Below are positions 23,104 through 24,985 of a stretch of 24,985 nucleotides of DNA, one piece after another. The DNA comes from a virus. The position numbers and the translations under genes were made by a program. The number at the start of each line of letters is the position of its first letter. The stretch's first letter is position 1. Below the pieces are notes generated by a model. The model worked only from the letters and a program-made list of their open reading frames with translations. It was not told the DNA's origin and ran no database searches. The DNA is taken from positions 1 through 24,985 of the IMG/VR virus record IMGVR_UViG_3300045003_000005; one strand, 5' to 3'.

Positions 23104-23537
23104 AGCTCGGGCAGAAAGGCGCGGCGCTCATCAAAGCGCGAGAGCAGCTTCGGCTGACGGCCTATAAGCCGACCCCAACCGACAAATGGACGATCGGTTG
23201 GGGTCACACCGGCCCCGAGGTTGTGGAAGGTCTCACTTGGGTTCTCTCCCAGGCCGAGGCCGCGTTCGAGCGCGACGTACAATGGGCTGCAACAGCCGTC
23301 ATGAAGCACGTCGATGTCCCGCTTACCCAAAACCAGTTTGACGCCTTGGTGGCCTTCGTATTCAACGTGGGCGAGCCGCAGTTCGCCGGCTCGACGCTGC
23401 TGAAGCTGTTGAACGAGAACCGGCCGCAGGACGCCGCTGAGGAGTTTGAGCGGTGGACTTATCAGGACGGGAAGCACTTGGCCGGGCTTGCCGTGCGGCG
23501 CGGCCAGGAGAAAGCGCTTTTCCTACAACCGGCCTGA
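23100..23537 (+). CDS. Endolysin, GH24 lysozyme (145 aa)
   Basis: Cleaves the N-acetylmuramic acid to N-acetylglucosamine bond in peptidoglycan. The N-terminus ALIKAREQLRLTAYKPTPTDKWTIGWGHTG matches GH24 phage lysozymes: Glu15 is the expected acid, Thr31 in WTIGWGHT the expected Thr. The central Asp seen at about Glu+9 in T4-like enzymes is replaced by Pro24, with Asp28 after a PTPTD insertion. Later PLTQNQFDALVAFVFNVG and STLLKLLN are family hallmarks. No signal or SAR sequence, so it needs the holin to reach the wall. Start is GTG 23100, supported by GAGGT upstream and the GTGA overlap. Length is normal. Confidence 0.9.
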   Translation: MKLGQKGAALIKAREQLRLTAYKPTPTDKWTIGWGHTGPEVVEGLTWVLSQAEAAFERDVQWAATAVMKHVDVPLTQNQFDALVAFVFNVGEPQFAGSTLLKLLNENRPQDAAEEFERWTYQDGKHLAGLAVRRGQEKALFLQPA

Positions 23538-23805
23538 GTGCCTGAGTGTAGAGCCCTGCCACCATATCCACGAACGCCTCATTGGCGCAGAGCTTCGTGC
23601 CCATGTAGTACAGCACGGCGTGTGTCAGCTCGTGGAAGAACGTATGCCAGAGTAGAGACTCTGGCATGGTCGCGTTGAGATGGATTTCCTGCTTCTCGAA
23701 GTCGCAGTACCCCTTGCACTCGTCGCCATCAGGGGCGATTGCGTAGCCGTTGTGCAGAACCACGGCCCAGGTGTGGCCAAGTAGTTGAATTCGCTTGGGG
23801 ATCAT
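23362..23805 (-). CDS. HExxH zinc metallopeptidase-like protein (147 aa)
   Basis: Read leftward. HTFFHELTHAVLYYMG carries HELTH (His58, Glu59, His62) with a likely third ligand Glu76 in NEAFVDMVAGL, the glutamate-zincin arrangement of ImmA/IrrE- and SprT-like phage peptidases. A beta strand pair GYCDFEKQEIHL precedes it. ATG 23805 is chosen because GAGGAG lies 7 nt upstream; an ATG at 23820 has no such site. Residues from about 90 on are Arg/Ser/Ala/Pro-rich low complexity and lie antisense to the endolysin 3' end, so the folded domain probably ends near residue 92. In phages such proteins may cleave repressors or host regulators; none is identifiable here. Confidence 0.7.
   Translation of the reverse strand: MIPKRIQLLGHTWAVVLHNGYAIAPDGDECKGYCDFEKQEIHLNATMPESLLWHTFFHELTHAVLYYMGTKLCANEAFVDMVAGLYTQALRPVVGKALSPGRAARQARPSASRPDKSTAQTPQRRPAAGSRSTASAASSRRTAARPR
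23644..23667. repeat. Perfect 10-bp inverted repeat within the metallopeptidase gene
   Basis: ATGCCAGAGT and ACTCTGGCAT around AGAG. It lies in the codons just before HELTH, 107 nt beyond the endolysin stop. It could stop rightward late transcripts, but neither side has a U-tract; it may also be chance in a coding sequence. Confidence 0.6.
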
Positions 23806-23847
23806 AGCTGCGCTCCTCATCAGTGAGGGAGCACGCTAGCAGCCTTT

Positions 23848-23911
23848 CCCGAGCCGCCGCAATCTTGACACGGCGACTCGGGCGAGCGCGCGGACTTGAC
23901 TCCGCGCGCTC
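23848..23911. other. Two adjacent stem-loops between two leftward genes
   Basis: The first stem (23848-23859 with 23871-23882) has 12 pairs with one mismatch and an 11-nt loop. The second (23884-23894 with 23901-23911) is a perfect 11-bp stem, GAGCGCGCGGA with TCCGCGCGCTC. Both loops contain CTTGAC on the + strand. They fill most of the 129-nt gap between the phosphoesterase stop and the metallopeptidase start. Neither strand has a U-tract after the stems, so this is a weak terminator at most; it may be a regulatory or replication-associated structure. No promoter is clear in the gap. Confidence 0.6.
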
Positions 23912-23934
23912 CAGCAGTTTCAAGAGCTTACGAC

Positions 23935-24985
23935 TCACACCCGAGGCACCGAGACCCACGGCGTCTCTTTGCCCTTCGCCACCTTGTCAGCGAACACCTC
24001 CATCTCCCAATTGACCCCCAGGTCCGCGTGAACAGTCCAGAGGTTCTGGCTGGCGCGCGAGAAGCGGAAGTTGTGTTGGGCGGCGTACTCGTCATAACCC
24101 TTCAGAGAGTTGTTGACGATGAGGTGGCTGAGCGTGATGCGCTGGTGCCAGTGCCCACACTCCAGAATGTCGAAGCTCTGATCGACCGCCGAGTTGCGTT
24201 GCTGCTTCTTCTGCGTGCCGCGCATGAGGCTGCCGATAGGCCCAATGATGGAGTCAGAGGCGGGGAACTGGTCGCCGTGCGTCAGCAGCATGCGCGTGTT
24301 GTAGACCTTGTACAGCGCATCGGCCGAGTCAGGGATGTAGAACTGGAAGCGCTTGTCGGCGGCGAAGTGCTTGGCTAACATCTGGTATAGCAGCCAGCCG
24401 AAGCTGGTCGCGTTGCGATCTTTGTTCCACGTCTTCTTGGTGTCGCGGTCATGGTTGCCCGAGACGCACGGCACAAACACGTTGCCGAAGATATCAGCGA
24501 GGTAGCTCAGCGCCGATACCAAGTTCTCGAACAGGTCGAGCCATGTCGGCATGATGCCCTTCTCGTTGGTCGCGGCAAGCTCCTCGTGGATGTTGCCACC
24601 AACCATGTCGCCGCCGAGCTTGACCACGATGCCAGGGTAGCGCATGTCCGGGTCGAGAATCTTCAGCAGATAGGGCACGGTCTCCACGACGTGCCGCAGA
24701 CGACGGCGCGCAATGGCGAGGTTGTACTCGTTGACGCCGTTGACCTGCTCTTTGAACACCCGCTCGCCCCAATGCAGGTCAGACAGCAGCAGGTTGGGCA
24801 CGCCCGGCGCAGCCGAAGTGATGCGCTGGGAGTAGAGCCACTTCGGCGGTTGGAGTTGGTTCGTCTGGAGACTGAGCGTGCCGAGGTAATCGCGGATTGC
24901 ATCCGCAGTGATTTCCTTCTCGCGGGCAATCTCCAAGTCGGCCTTGAGCTGACGGATGATACGCGCCGGGTCGTTCTCAGCCAGG
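23935..24985 (-). CDS. Calcineurin-like metallophosphoesterase (5' end beyond window)
   Basis: Leftward gene, open to the window edge, so its N-terminus is missing. It has all motifs of the dimetal phosphoesterase family; numbering from the TTG at 24936: LLLSDLHWGE (Asp53, His55), VKLGGDMVGGN (Asp110), VSGNHDR (Asn161, His162), LLTHGDQF (His220), CGHWHQ (His262, His264). These bind two metals and cleave phosphodiesters or phosphomonoesters. The visible lead LAENDPARIIRQLKAD continues into EKEITADAIRDYLG, a helical region that may be a small HTH or dimerisation domain. The substrate is unknown: DNA or RNA processing is likely in a phage, but not shown. It lies in the same direction as the metallopeptidase, probably one leftward unit. 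Confidence 0.88.
   Translation of the reverse strand, partial: LAENDPARIIRQLKADLEIAREKEITADAIRDYLGTLSLQTNQLQPPKWLYSQRITSAAPGVPNLLLSDLHWGERVFKEQVNGVNEYNLAIARRRLRHVVETVPYLLKILDPDMRYPGIVVKLGGDMVGGNIHEELAATNEKGIMPTWLDLFENLVSALSYLADIFGNVFVPCVSGNHDRDTKKTWNKDRNATSFGWLLYQMLAKHFAADKRFQFYIPDSADALYKVYNTRMLLTHGDQFPASDSIIGPIGSLMRGTQKKQQRNSAVDQSFDILECGHWHQRITLSHLIVNNSLKGYDEYAAQHNFRFSRASQNLWTVHADLGVNWEMEVFADKVAKGKETPWVSVPRV

Noticed and set aside
23865-23893. TTGACA as a -35 box between the leftward genes
   Set aside because: The expected -10 position reads GCGCGG, and the hexamer is in a hairpin loop on the strand opposite to the genes.

Overview
The window is a contiguous late (virion assembly plus lysis) region of a tailed phage with a short, podovirus-type tail. 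Coding is dense on the + strand from base 1 to 23537. Many genes are coupled by ATGA, GTGA or TAATG overlaps, G+C is high by eye, and the order is the classical terminase - portal - scaffold - capsid - adaptor - nozzle - ejection proteins - fibres - holin/endolysin. There is no tape-measure, sheath or baseplate gene, which fits a short tail. A GH24 endolysin, a three-TM holin and a secreted protein with a standard signal peptide point to a Gram-negative, probably proteobacterial, host; the sequence does not fix the genus. No integrase or repressor is visible, so phage versus prophage cannot be decided.

Layout. 1-3239: end of the large terminase, two small unknown genes, portal. 3255-6248: scaffold, a tRNA-Asn(GTT), a small capsid staple-like protein, a 156-nt leader with a strong hairpin, and the HK97-fold-type major capsid protein. 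6318-7386: two capsid-adjacent genes, closed by a good intrinsic terminator at 7417-7451. 7465-10198: three virion/fibre-like proteins, the first built of tandem repeats. 10207-14099: an adaptor carrying an extra N-terminal domain, then a 905-residue nozzle-like protein with an inserted carbohydrate-binding-like domain. 14096-20078: a GNAT-fold protein and six ejection (internal virion) candidates, four of which start with Met-Gly-Thr. 20080-22573: receptor-binding fibre candidate with an AT-rich 3' half, small accessory genes, and a fibre-like protein with a signal peptide. 22584-23537: holin, small membrane protein, endolysin.

Beyond 23537 the strand changes. A small HExxH metallopeptidase and a calcineurin-like phosphoesterase (cut by the window edge) are read leftward, so the late operon converges with what is probably the non-structural half of the genome. 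The metallopeptidase frame runs 176 nt into the 3' end of the endolysin gene in antisense.

No defence island, CRISPR array, retroelement or insertion sequence was seen. The most unusual signals are: the shared MGTxxF[FW] N-termini of consecutive ejection-region genes; two nearly identical 20-bp palindromes in the same reading frame of the largest ejection gene; a tRNA whose CCA end forms part of the next gene's ribosome-binding site; the 78-bp repeats at 8269-8547; the low-GC receptor-binding module; and the overprinted basic tail of the metallopeptidase.
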